NCBI GenBank assembly: GCA_947165145.1
Contig: CAMUZG010000003.1
Coordinates: 1-64,000 of the forward strand
Direction of reading: 5' to 3'
Source: an uncultured Selenomonadales bacterium
Lineage (GTDB): Bacteria > Bacillota > Negativicutes > Selenomonadales > Selenomonadaceae
DNA length: 64,000 nucleotides
Part shown: in pieces, positions 35,442-43,786 of the stretch
Layout of the letters: each line of letters starts with the position of its first letter
How positions within the stretch are numbered: the stretch's first letter is position 1
Notes under the pieces: generated by a model
The model's database searches: none
What the model saw: only the letters and a program-made list of their open reading frames with translations
Told to the model about the DNA's origin: nothing
Position numbers and translations under genes: made by a program

Positions 35442-36611
35442 TCAGCCGGATTTTAGCACAAAGTAAGCGATTTCGGGCGGGCAACCGAATCTGAACGGAA
35501 ACCAGCTGCCATTGCCAACGTGAACATAGCCGATTGAGTCGCCGTGTTTGAAAATTCCGCGCGTGTACTTGAAAACTGGAAAAATCGGCACGCCGAAAAT
35601 CCCGAATTGCCCGCCGTGAGTGTGTCCGGTCAAAGTCAGCGGAAAATTTCGTTCCGCGCCGTCATCAATGAATTCTGGGTGATGCGCGAGCAAAATTTTT
35701 ATCGAATCGTCTGGGACATTGACCATCGCGCCTTCAACGTAGCTGTGACGAGCCGCACGGAAAATTTTTTCGCGTTCCGAGTCGCTTGAACTGGTTATCG
35801 GGGCACGCGAAGGATAATCGACGCCCAAAATGTAAAGTTTCGACGTGACGTTTTTTGAGCGGTTGACGAGCCAATTAATCTTCGTTTTGGCAAGCATTTC
35901 CTCGATAGCGTGAATTCCGCGAAAATGTTCGTGGTTGCCGTGAATGTAGTAAATTCCGAACTTGAATTTGTCGCAAAAACTGTCGACGAGCTTAATTGCG
36001 GCGGGATTCATTGTCGTGTCGTCGAAAATGTCGCCCGTTATCGCGAGTAAATCGGGTTTTGAGTCAGCAACACGTTGCAACAGAGCTTCCAAACGTTCAA
36101 GCGAATAATACGCGCCTAAATGTATGTCGGAAATTTGCGCGAGACGGAAATTTTCGAGTTCGGGCGGCAGATTTTTAATCGGCACGTCGTAAAAGTTCTC
36201 CACATCGGAATTTTTTTCGATTCGATTGCCGTAAAACGCGATTGCAAGCGAAGTGAGCGGGTATAACATTGCGTGAGCCAAAATTTTCCTGCGTTCGGGG
36301 TCAAATTTTGTTTGCGGGTTGAGTTTTCGATAAAAAAATCGTCCGACGACCGATAAAATTACTAAAACTCCGCAAATCAGTTGCGACATCAAAAAAATCG
36401 TTGCGAGATTGCCGAAAATCGAAACGAACCACGCGGGAACGAGCGAACGTATTGCCCAGCCGCCGAGAATTACAAAAATACAAGCCAAATCGGCGATTGC
36501 GAAGATTTTGTAGAATTTTTTGGCTAAATGTTCGCTTAACAGGAATTTTATCGACGCGAGCGCGACAGCCATTACCGCGCCCAAAATCGCCGCTGTGATG
36601 ATGATGAACAT
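35442..36611 (-). CDS. Membrane-anchored calcineurin-like metallophosphoesterase (YkuE-like)
   Basis: A 389-residue protein with four hydrophobic segments in the first 145 residues and a metallophosphoesterase domain: ISDIHLGAYYS, TGDIFDDT, HGNHEHFRG, LAHHPE and TGHTHGGQFG. All metal ligands of the family appear present. Related proteins act on lipid or wall precursors at the membrane; the substrate here is unknown. It starts three bases after folD. Confidence 0.9.
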   Translation of the reverse strand: MFIIITAAILGAVMAVALASIKFLLSEHLAKKFYKIFAIADLACIFVILGGWAIRSLVPAWFVSIFGNLATIFLMSQLICGVLVILSVVGRFFYRKLNPQTKFDPERRKILAHAMLYPLTSLAIAFYGNRIEKNSDVENFYDVPIKNLPPELENFRLAQISDIHLGAYYSLERLEALLQRVADSKPDLLAITGDIFDDTTMNPAAIKLVDSFCDKFKFGIYYIHGNHEHFRGIHAIEEMLAKTKINWLVNRSKNVTSKLYILGVDYPSRAPITSSSDSEREKIFRAARHSYVEGAMVNVPDDSIKILLAHHPEFIDDGAERNFPLTLTGHTHGGQFGIFGVPIFPVFKYTRGIFKHGDSIGYVHVGNGSWFPFRFGCPPEIAYFVLKSG

Positions 36612-36614
36612 TGT

Positions 36615-37475
36615 TTACGCCTTAAGCTGAAGTTTTGCGGCTTTGACGACGTTTTTCATGAGCATAGCGACAGTTAAAAGCCCGACACCGCCTGGAACGG
36701 GAGTAATTGCGCCCGCAATTTCTTTCACAGCGTCAAAATCGACGTCGCCGACCAATTTTTTGGGAGCAATGCGATTAATTCCGACGTCAATGACGGTTGC
36801 GCCGGGTTTAACCATGTCAGCGGTCACGAGATTAGGTTTTCCGCTTGCGGCGACCAAAATATCAGCTTCACGAGCGATTTCGGGCAAATTTTTGGTGTGT
36901 GTGTGGCAAATTGTAACGGTTGCGTGCCTTGCAAGCAGTAAATGGAACAACGGCTTGCCGACAATGTTACTTCTGCCGATAATCACGGCGCGTTTGCCGT
37001 CAATTTCGATATTTGCGAGGTCAAGCATCTCAATACAGCCCGCAGGAGTGCACGGAACGAGTTTTGGGCTTCCGATAACCAAATTTCCGACGTTCACTGG
37101 GTGAAAACCGTCAACATCTTTGCGCGGATCGATACGATTGAGGATTTCTTCGGAAGAATTTTTAATTTCGGCGGGCAAAGGGAGTTGAACGAGTATTCCG
37201 TGAGTGTTTTTATCGGCGTTGAGCGCGTCTATGGTGTTAATGAGCGTGTTTTTAGTGGTATTTTCGGGCAAAGCGACGATTTCGGAGCGAATTCCGAGTT
37301 CTTCGCATGTTTTATGCTTATTGCGAACGTAAACTTGAGATGCGGGGTTTTCACCGACGATAATTACCGCCAAACCTGGTGTTACGCCTAAATTTTTGAG
37401 ATTTTCGACTTCAAGCCGCGCAGATTCTTTAATTTGAGCCGCGAAATCTTTTCCGTACAAAATTTTAGCCGACAT
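36615..37475 (-). CDS. folD: Methylenetetrahydrofolate dehydrogenase/cyclohydrolase
   Basis: The 286-residue bifunctional folate enzyme interconverts one-carbon states. Motifs are YVRNKHKTCEELGI with the catalytic Lys, GILVQLPLP, KDVDGFHPVN, IGRSNIVGKP and PGGVGLLTVAMLM. GGAGG precedes the ATG. It heads a two-gene operon with the phosphoesterase. Confidence 0.97.
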   Translation of the reverse strand: MSAKILYGKDFAAQIKESARLEVENLKNLGVTPGLAVIIVGENPASQVYVRNKHKTCEELGIRSEIVALPENTTKNTLINTIDALNADKNTHGILVQLPLPAEIKNSSEEILNRIDPRKDVDGFHPVNVGNLVIGSPKLVPCTPAGCIEMLDLANIEIDGKRAVIIGRSNIVGKPLFHLLLARHATVTICHTHTKNLPEIAREADILVAASGKPNLVTADMVKPGATVIDVGINRIAPKKLVGDVDFDAVKEIAGAITPVPGGVGLLTVAMLMKNVVKAAKLQLKA

Positions 37476-37501
37476 GTTATCAATCCTCCAATTTTTCCTG
37501 C

Positions 37502-37530
37502 AGTCTACAACAGAAAAAGGTTTTTCGCAA
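37502..37530 (-). promoter_or_regulatory. Promoter for folD
   Basis: Minus-strand TTGCGA (37530-37525) and TAGACT (37507-37502) have a 17-base spacer, 27 bases before the folD ATG. Confidence 0.6.
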
Positions 37531-37585
37531 CCGCCGCGCTGATATTGACCGATTTAAGCAAAAAAAATCAAGCCGATCGCTCAGT

Positions 37586-37613
37586 TTGAAAAAATTTTCG
37601 TTCGTGTTAAAAT
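37586..37613 (+). promoter_or_regulatory. Promoter for the small hydrophobic ORF
   Basis: TTGAAA (37586-37591) and TAAAAT (37608-37613) with a 16-base spacer lie 70 bases before the small ORF, leaving room for a structured leader that includes a CCCCCGGAAAGGGGG hairpin (37661-37675). Confidence 0.5.
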
Positions 37614-37682
37614 GTTCGCGTGCTTGTTGCCAAACGCGGCAAGAGCGGTTCAGTTTGAAGCCCCCGGAAAGGGGGTGCGCTC

Positions 37683-37766
37683 ATGAAAAACATTGTCTGG
37701 ATAATAATCCGTACAATCGTCATCACGGGGATATTTCTCCTCGCAATGAGCGAAACGGCCGCCTGA
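37683..37766 (+). CDS. 27-residue hydrophobic peptide, candidate type I toxin
   Basis: The frame reads MKNIVWIIIRTIVITGIFLL followed by AMSETAA. It is a single membrane helix with a basic start, about the size of type I toxins and holin-like toxins of Firmicutes. The ATG follows AAGGGGGTG, but that sequence also closes a CCCCC/GGGGG hairpin (37661-37675) that could hide it. Two GCCGCC/GACCGCC stretches lie at and after the stop, and an inverted repeat and terminator end the unit at 37883. I do not identify a named family. A regulatory leader peptide is the alternative. Confidence 0.5.
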   Translation: MKNIVWIIIRTIVITGIFLLAMSETAA

Positions 37767-37812
37767 GACCCTAACTCAAGCGACCGCCTGCTGATTTATT
37801 AGCTGTGCCGAA

Positions 37813-37883
37813 ACTTGTCATAGATACATGGGAGCAAAACCGCCTGACAAGTACGCTCGCCTCGCAAACGCGGGGCTTTTTTC
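37813..37883 (+). terminator. Inverted repeat and terminator after the small ORF
   Basis: ACTTGTCA (37813-37820) pairs with TGACAAGT (37845-37852) across 24 bases. A terminator follows: GCCTCGC (37859-37865) with GCGGGGC (37870-37876) and six Ts. The whole transcript from 37620 would be about 260 bases with an 84-base ORF. Confidence 0.75.
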
Positions 37884-37927
37884 TTTGTCGGAAAAATTAT
37901 AATCGTCGTGGTGAAAAAAATCAAGCG

Positions 37928-39190
37928 TCAAAGGCTCGGTTCGTTGTCGAAAAGATACATGTAACGATTCTTGAATTCTTCGGGAGCCATGCGGAATGCA
38001 TTTGCGACGCCTGCATCTTCCAAATCGCCGCGTTCGAGACGAGTCATGAAGCCGCGAGCGATTCTGTAGTGAACGGAATTAATGTTGACTTTGCGGACGA
38101 AGGTTTTGCCTGTCGCAGGGTCACGAATATCTTCGAAACGCAACGGCACGGCTTGATTGTCTTGAATTGTGATGAGAGCACCGCTTTCGCCGCGCATGAG
38201 GAATTGAACAGCTTCGTAGCCGAGATTGCGGGCGTAATCGATGTCGTAAGCAATCGGCGCAGTGCAACGGAGTTCGTATCCGATTTCCTTGTCGACGATT
38301 GAAATTTTTATGCCGATACGTTTGAGTTCGCCGAGAACTTTTTGCTTGAGAATTTCGCCGAAGTCAAGTTCCGCGTAACGAATGTGACCGTGTTCGTCAA
38401 GAACGACGTTGCCCAGTTCAGCAAAATCTTCCTCGGCAATTTTCTCGATAACGCCTTCCGCAACGACCGCGACGCCGTAATTTTTACCGATAAGGTAGCG
38501 TTTGACGATTGAGCCGGTGATGATGTCGACGACCTGTTGAAGACGAATTTTTTCCTGCGGGAACTCTTCGGGAATGATTGTGACGGCGGCACCTGCACTG
38601 CGTCCCATGCCCAACGCAAGATGTCCAGCAGTTCTGCCCATTGCAATCGTAAAGTACCAGCGATTATTCGACGTGTGCGCGTCTTCCATGAGGTTTTGAA
38701 TTTCTGTCGTGCCGAATGCGCGAGCCGTCTCGAAACCGAAAGTCGGAATGCCTTCGGGGAGCGGCAAATCGTTATCGATAGTCTTCGGGACGTGGACAAC
38801 GTTAATCGTTCTGCCGAGCTTGCGGGCGTATTCGCTGACGGCAGCCGAGCTGAACGCAGTATCGTCGCCGCCGATTGTGACGAGATAGCCGACGCCGAGT
38901 TCCGTCAACGTTTCGACAACTGTACGCAGGTCGGATTCTTTTTTCGTCGGATTGAAGCGCGACATTCTCAAGATACAGCCGCCCGTCAAGTGGATACGAT
39001 TGACCGCCGCCGCGTCGAGACGAATGTAACTTTTTTCGCCACGACCGAGATGACTGAAGCCGTCGTACATGCCGAGAACGTCCCAGCCGTGACGATTCGC
39101 CGTGTTCGTGACCGCATTGATGACCGCGTTAATGCCAGGCGCGGGACCTCCGCCGCAGACTATCGCAACAACATTTCTAACACCAATCAT
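37928..39190 (-). CDS. Phosphofructokinase, pyrophosphate-dependent type
   Basis: The 420-residue enzyme phosphorylates fructose 6-phosphate. The nucleotide/PPi site reads GGGPAPGINAVI and GGDDT, and the catalytic loop PKTIDNDLPLP. Asp in GGDD and Lys in KTIDND are the residues that mark PPi-dependent enzymes, where ATP enzymes have Gly and Gly. It should therefore run reversibly with pyrophosphate. AGGAG eight bases upstream sets the ATG at 39190, though the frame is open to 39268. Confidence 0.88.
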   Translation of the reverse strand: MIGVRNVVAIVCGGGPAPGINAVINAVTNTANRHGWDVLGMYDGFSHLGRGEKSYIRLDAAAVNRIHLTGGCILRMSRFNPTKKESDLRTVVETLTELGVGYLVTIGGDDTAFSSAAVSEYARKLGRTINVVHVPKTIDNDLPLPEGIPTFGFETARAFGTTEIQNLMEDAHTSNNRWYFTIAMGRTAGHLALGMGRSAGAAVTIIPEEFPQEKIRLQQVVDIITGSIVKRYLIGKNYGVAVVAEGVIEKIAEEDFAELGNVVLDEHGHIRYAELDFGEILKQKVLGELKRIGIKISIVDKEIGYELRCTAPIAYDIDYARNLGYEAVQFLMRGESGALITIQDNQAVPLRFEDIRDPATGKTFVRKVNINSVHYRIARGFMTRLERGDLEDAGVANAFRMAPEEFKNRYMYLFDNEPSL

Positions 39191-39339
39191 TGAAATTGCT
39201 CCTTTCGTGTTCGCGTGATGAATTTGCCTTGAAATTTCGCGCACGAAAAAATTTTTCCTGCCGTGCAAAAAAATTATGCGGCTCGGAACGAATTAACTCC
39301 TGTTTGGTGATGGCGATGTCGTCGAGATTCTCGGCTTGC

Positions 39340-39374
39340 TAATTCCAAATTCCTAATTCCACATTCCAAATTAA
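39340..39374. repeat. Heptad repeat array (copy G)
   Basis: About four heptads of AATTCCA/AATTCCT type end two bases before the argF stop codon at 39377. It is unpaired, without an inverted partner. Confidence 0.8.
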
Positions 39375-39376
39375 AT

Positions 39377-40306
39377 TCACGCCATTGTTAACGCCATGAT
39401 TGCTTTTTGCGTGTGAAGACGATTTTCCGCCTCGTCGAAGATGACGTGCGCGTTGTCCTCCAAAACTTCGTCGGTGATTTCCTCGCCACGATAGGCGGGC
39501 AGACAGTGAAGGACGATTGCGTTTTTGCTCGCGCCGCGCAGAAGTTGCTTGTTAACTTGATACGGTGCGAAAATTTTTTTTCGGGCGTCGTGCTCAGCTT
39601 CCTGCCCCATGCTCGCCCAAGTGTCGGTTGCGATGATGTCGGCGTCGCGAACAGCTTCAACGGGGTCTTGCGTCCACGAAATTTTTGCACCAGTCTCTTC
39701 GGCGTCGGTTAAAGCGTTTTCGAAAACTTTTGCGTTGGGCTTATAATTTTCGGGCGTCGCAACCGTCAACGTCATACCGACTTTCGCCGCGCCGTAAAGA
39801 TAACTGTTGGTCATGTTGTTGCCGTCGCCGACGTACGCCATTTTCAACGCGCGGAAATTTTTGCCTTTGTGTTCGCGAATCGTTAACAAATCCGTCAACA
39901 CTTGGCACGGGTGCAACAAATCTGTCAAGCCGTTGATGACGGGAATGTCCGCGTATTTTGCAAGCTCCTCAACCTTTGCCTGCTCGAACGTGCGAATCAT
40001 GATTCCATCAAGATAACGCGCCAAAACTCGCGCTGTGTCTTTAATCGGTTCGCCGCGACCGAGTTGCAAATCTTTGCTCGACAGGAAAAGTCCCGTGCCG
40101 CCGAGTTGGAAAATGCCGACTTCAAATGAAACGCGCGTTCGTGTCGAAGATTTTTCAAAAATCATGCCGAGAGTTTTGCCCGCTAAAAGTTTGTGTTCGA
40201 CGCTAGATTTCTGCAACGTCTTGAGTTTCGCGGCGCAGTCCAAAATTTCCATGACCTCGTCGGTGCTGAGGTCGTGAATCGAAAGTAAATCTTTTCCTTG
40301 CAACAA
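39377..40306 (-). CDS. argF: Ornithine carbamoyltransferase
   Basis: The 309-residue enzyme makes citrulline from ornithine and carbamoyl phosphate. Motifs are SSTRTRVSFEVG, the HPCQ ornithine-loop region, DTWASMGQE and HCLPAYRGEE. It begins with TTG nine bases after GGAGG. It is the last gene of the recT, argB, argD, GT92, argF operon. A catabolic role (arcB) is less likely in this setting. Confidence 0.95.
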   Translation of the reverse strand: MLQGKDLLSIHDLSTDEVMEILDCAAKLKTLQKSSVEHKLLAGKTLGMIFEKSSTRTRVSFEVGIFQLGGTGLFLSSKDLQLGRGEPIKDTARVLARYLDGIMIRTFEQAKVEELAKYADIPVINGLTDLLHPCQVLTDLLTIREHKGKNFRALKMAYVGDGNNMTNSYLYGAAKVGMTLTVATPENYKPNAKVFENALTDAEETGAKISWTQDPVEAVRDADIIATDTWASMGQEAEHDARKKIFAPYQVNKQLLRGASKNAIVLHCLPAYRGEEITDEVLEDNAHVIFDEAENRLHTQKAIMALTMA

Positions 40307-40307
40307 A

Positions 40308-41559
40308 TTATTCAGCCTCCTTGAGTTTCAAAAGTTCTTGAACGTAATCCAGTTCGACGTAATCTTTCCACATGCTGTTGATTCGGAACATGTTCAACAT
40401 TTGCGGGATAAGGTTCTGTGCGGCTTGACGAACGTCTTTGACGACTGGATATGGCAACGTCAACAGATTCGGTAGTTCGCGCAGGAAAAGTCTTGCGTCC
40501 GCCAAATTCATGCCGTTGAATGAGCGCAATATTGCTTTAAGTGCGGCTTCCTCGAAAAATTTCGCGGTCGAATCGTCGGGCAACTTTGTTTTCAAATATG
40601 AGCTGACGGCGCGGCACGTGAGGAACGTTTCCATTTTTCCCGCGTAGAATTGTGGCGGCGTGGTTGGAATCAGCGTTGGCGACAAATTTTTCATCAGCGC
40701 GTTAAGTAATCTTTCGGCGGCGCGTGATTTATCGGGCGGTCTGAAATTTTTTGCCCGCTCGTCACGATATTTTAAAATCCCGTCGTCGAATTCCTCGTTG
40801 CGGTCGCTTACGTCGAAATTTTTCATTTGGTAAGTATTGTGGTCAGCTGCTCCGCGAGAAACTTTTTTAGCGTATTCTTCGCGGGATTTTGTGTGGTAAT
40901 GATTGATGACGATTTTTTTGCTCGTTATCTTTTTATTGAACGCTCCGCCGACAAGCCCGCTGTTCTCGTTGATGGCGCGAACATTCTCAAAATAAACAGC
41001 GAAATGCGGAATGCTCATGTGATTTATCATGCGCGGATTTGCAATCGTCTTGACGTGAGCATTTCCCTTGCCGCCTGGTGACCAATCTTTCGGGGCACGA
41101 CGCATGAAACGTTCCAAGACGCCGCGAGAGTAGTCAGCCTTGTCTTGACCGTTTGAGCCGAAGCACTGCCAATTAATCGCCAAACCCGCCGCGTTTTTGT
41201 CTTGCGATAAAATGTCGTCGACGACCTCGACAATGCTTGCGTCGGATTTCGGATAAATGAATTCGTCTCCGTCAATGAACGCCATGTATCTGCACATGAA
41301 TTTGAAACGCTTGATTGCGTCGTTGTAGGTAACGTATTGCATTTTTTGACCGGGTGCGGGAATGTAATCGACAAGACCAGCCTTGACGTAAGGCGCGGCG
41401 ACTTCGCGCTGATTGTCGGGGCTTTCGTTGTCGTAAAGATAAAAATGATCGACGCCCGCCAGCAAATGATAATCAAAGCCACTCCTTCAGATACGAACCT
41501 TCGTTTTTGAGAATCGCGACGACAGCCAAATCGTGCAGGAACAAATCTTTGTCAACCAT
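40308..41559 (-). pseudogene. Glycosyltransferase family 92-like gene, frameshifted
   Basis: The ATG at 41559 opens a frame reading LAVVAILKNEGSYLKEWL and stops at 41473. The next frame continues exactly where the family would, DYHLLAGVDHFYLYDNES, then FMCRYMAFIDGDEFIYP with the DGDEF motif. One extra T in the TTT at 41477-41475 accounts for the break; removing it gives about 416 residues. GT92 (DUF23) enzymes add sugars to surface glycans. Its start overlaps the argD stop. It may be a real pseudogene, a phase-variable gene or a sequencing error. Confidence 0.82.
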
Positions 41560-42752
41560 CAGCTTAAAACCTCGTCAAGAATACTGATAACTTCGTCGAC
41601 GTGCGCGTTCGTGATAATCAGCGGCGGAATAAATCGTAAGACCGTGCCGACCGTGCAGTTGATAATCGCGCCGCGCTTCATGCACTCGTTGACGATTTCA
41701 ACGCCCGTGAGTTTCGGTTTGTCGAGTTGTGCGCCGAGAATCAGACCTTCGCCGCGAATCTCGCTAATCTGTGCGGGATATTTTTTTTGCAATTCAATCA
41801 GCCGACTTTTGAAGTACGCGCCGACTTCCTCGACGTGCGACAAAAATTTTTCGTCGGGAACTGTGTCAAGAACGACGTTGGCAGCCGCGCAGGCAAGAGG
41901 ATTGCCGCCGAAAGTCGTACCGTGATCGCCGGGCTTGAAGGCTTGAGCGACTTCCTCGGTGCAGATGAATGCGCCAATCGGGACGCCGCCCGCCAAACCT
42001 TTTGCAAGCGTGACGATGTCGGGTTTGATTTCGTACTTCTCGTAAGCAAAAAATTTTCCGCTACGACCGATGCCGGCTTGAATTTCGTCGAGAATCAGCA
42101 ACGCGCCGTACTTGTCGCAGAGTTCGCGAACTTTTTTGAGATAATCGTTTTTCGGGGGATAAACGCCGCCTTCGCCTTGAATTGTCTCCAACATCACCGC
42201 GCAGGTTTTGTCGGAAATTTTTTCTTCAAGCTCGGCAATGTCATTGTAATGAACGTAGTCAAAATCGGCGGGCAACGGCTCAAAACCTTTGTGATATTTC
42301 GGCTGACCAGTCGCAGTCAATGTTGCGAGCGTCCGACCGTGGAAGCTGTCCCACGCCGTGATAATCTGCGTCTTGTCAGGGGAAATTTTTTTCGCGAACT
42401 TGCGAGCAATCTTGATTGCGCCTTCGTTGGCTTCCGCACCAGAATTCGCGAAAAATGCACGATTCAAACCGCTGAGCTTGACGAGTTTAGCGGCGGCATC
42501 AGCTTGCGGTTGCGTGTAATAAAGATTGCTCACGTGAATGACTTTGGCGGCTTGATTTGAAATTGCGTCGACAAGCGGCTGATGATTGTGTCCAAGGACG
42601 TTGACGGCAATTCCCGCTAGGAAGTCGAGATATTTTTTTCCGTTGATGTCGTAAAGGTAGACGCCTTCGCCGCGCTCCAGAACGATTTTGTAGCGTTTGA
42701 ACACAGGCAGATAATTTTGGTCGTCCCGCTCAAAAATTTTCTCTTCAGTCAA
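41559..42752 (-). CDS. argD: Acetylornithine aminotransferase
   Basis: The 397-residue PLP enzyme converts N-acetylglutamate semialdehyde to N-acetylornithine. Visible motifs are FLAGIAVNVLGHNHQ, FANSGAEANEGAIKIARKF, LILDEIQAGIGRSGKFFAYE, the PLP lysine in TLAKGLAGGVPIGA and HGTTFGGNPLACAA. The TTG at 42752 with GGGAG eight bases upstream is preferred over the GTG three codons before. It lies between argB and the frameshifted GT92 gene. Confidence 0.95.
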   Translation of the reverse strand: MTEEKIFERDDQNYLPVFKRYKIVLERGEGVYLYDINGKKYLDFLAGIAVNVLGHNHQPLVDAISNQAAKVIHVSNLYYTQPQADAAAKLVKLSGLNRAFFANSGAEANEGAIKIARKFAKKISPDKTQIITAWDSFHGRTLATLTATGQPKYHKGFEPLPADFDYVHYNDIAELEEKISDKTCAVMLETIQGEGGVYPPKNDYLKKVRELCDKYGALLILDEIQAGIGRSGKFFAYEKYEIKPDIVTLAKGLAGGVPIGAFICTEEVAQAFKPGDHGTTFGGNPLACAAANVVLDTVPDEKFLSHVEEVGAYFKSRLIELQKKYPAQISEIRGEGLILGAQLDKPKLTGVEIVNECMKRGAIINCTVGTVLRFIPPLIITNAHVDEVISILDEVLS

Positions 42753-42775
42753 ATAAATCACTCCCGATGAAATTA

Positions 42776-43786
42776 TTAACCTTCGACTTCAGTGCCGAGA
42801 CCTTCCGCCGTGAACAGTTCCAAAATAATCGAGTGGGGCAAGCGTCCGTCGATGATGTAGGCTTTATTCGTGCCAGCGTCAATCGCCCGCAAACACGCTT
42901 CGACCTTTGGAATCATGCCGCCGCTGATTGTGCCGTCTTTGATGAATTGTCGCGCCTCGTCAGCTTTGAGCGTCGAAATAAAACTTTTCTTGTCCGCAAA
43001 ATTTTTGTAGACGCCTTCGGTGTCGGTGAGCAGCAAAAGTTTTTCGGCTTTGAGTGCGCCAGCAATGTCCGCCGCAACGTAATCCGCGTTGATGTTGTAA
43101 CTTTCGCCGTCCTCGCCGACGCCAATCGGTGCAATGACAGGCACGTAGCCTTTGCCGATTAAATCGTCGACGATTTGAATGTTGACCTGCTTGGCTTTGC
43201 CGACGTATCCGATGTCGACTTTAGTTTTCTCGCCGTCCTCGTAGACAGTTGCTAATTTTTTCTTGGCTTGAATTAAATCAGCGTCTTTGCCGCTCAAACC
43301 GACCGCACGCAGTCCGCGACGATTGAGCAACGTGACGATCTCCGAATTGATTTTGCCGCAAAGAACCATTTCCGCAATCTCGACGGTTTCTTCGTCAGTG
43401 ACACGCAATCCGCTCACGAATGAAGTTTCTTTGCCGAGTTTTTTTAGGAAGCCGGTGATTTCAGGACCGCCGCCGTGAACGATAACGACGTTGATTCCGA
43501 CGAATTTCATCAGCGCAATATCCTGCATGACGGATGCTTTGAGCTCGTCGTTGACCATGGCATTGCCGCCGTACTTGATGACAATCGTCTTGCCGTGGAA
43601 TTCTTGAATGTAAGGCAACGCCTCAACGAGAATTGCAGCCCTGTCGCTCGCGGTGAAAGTTTTCGGCTCGTTGGAATTGTTGAGCTCGGTTTTAAGTTCG
43701 TTCAAAGCCACGGCGTGCATATCGTCGGGCAAAAATTTTTTCAACACTGCTGCCGCCAAATCGAATTGTAAAGTTTCGTCAATCAT
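42776..43786 (-). CDS. argB: Acetylglutamate kinase with N-terminal extension
   Basis: The 336-residue kinase phosphorylates N-acetylglutamate. Kinase motifs start at about residue 65 with TIVIKYGGNAM, then VIVHGGGPEITGFLKKLG, NADYVAADIAGAL and GGMIPKVEAC. The first 45 or so residues are extra compared with usual ArgB and include MIDETLQFDLAAAVLKKFLP; they do not look like a known domain. GGAGG six bases before the ATG supports the long form. It overlaps the end of recT by eight bases. Confidence 0.93.
   Translation of the reverse strand: MIDETLQFDLAAAVLKKFLPDDMHAVALNELKTELNNSNEPKTFTASDRAAILVEALPYIQEFHGKTIVIKYGGNAMVNDELKASVMQDIALMKFVGINVVIVHGGGPEITGFLKKLGKETSFVSGLRVTDEETVEIAEMVLCGKINSEIVTLLNRRGLRAVGLSGKDADLIQAKKKLATVYEDGEKTKVDIGYVGKAKQVNIQIVDDLIGKGYVPVIAPIGVGEDGESYNINADYVAADIAGALKAEKLLLLTDTEGVYKNFADKKSFISTLKADEARQFIKDGTISGGMIPKVEACLRAIDAGTNKAYIIDGRLPHSIILELFTAEGLGTEVEG

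Noticed and set aside
37586-37774. 62-codon frame overlapping the small hydrophobic ORF
   Set aside because: It starts in the promoter region, has no ribosome binding site and runs out of frame with the better supported 27-residue ORF.
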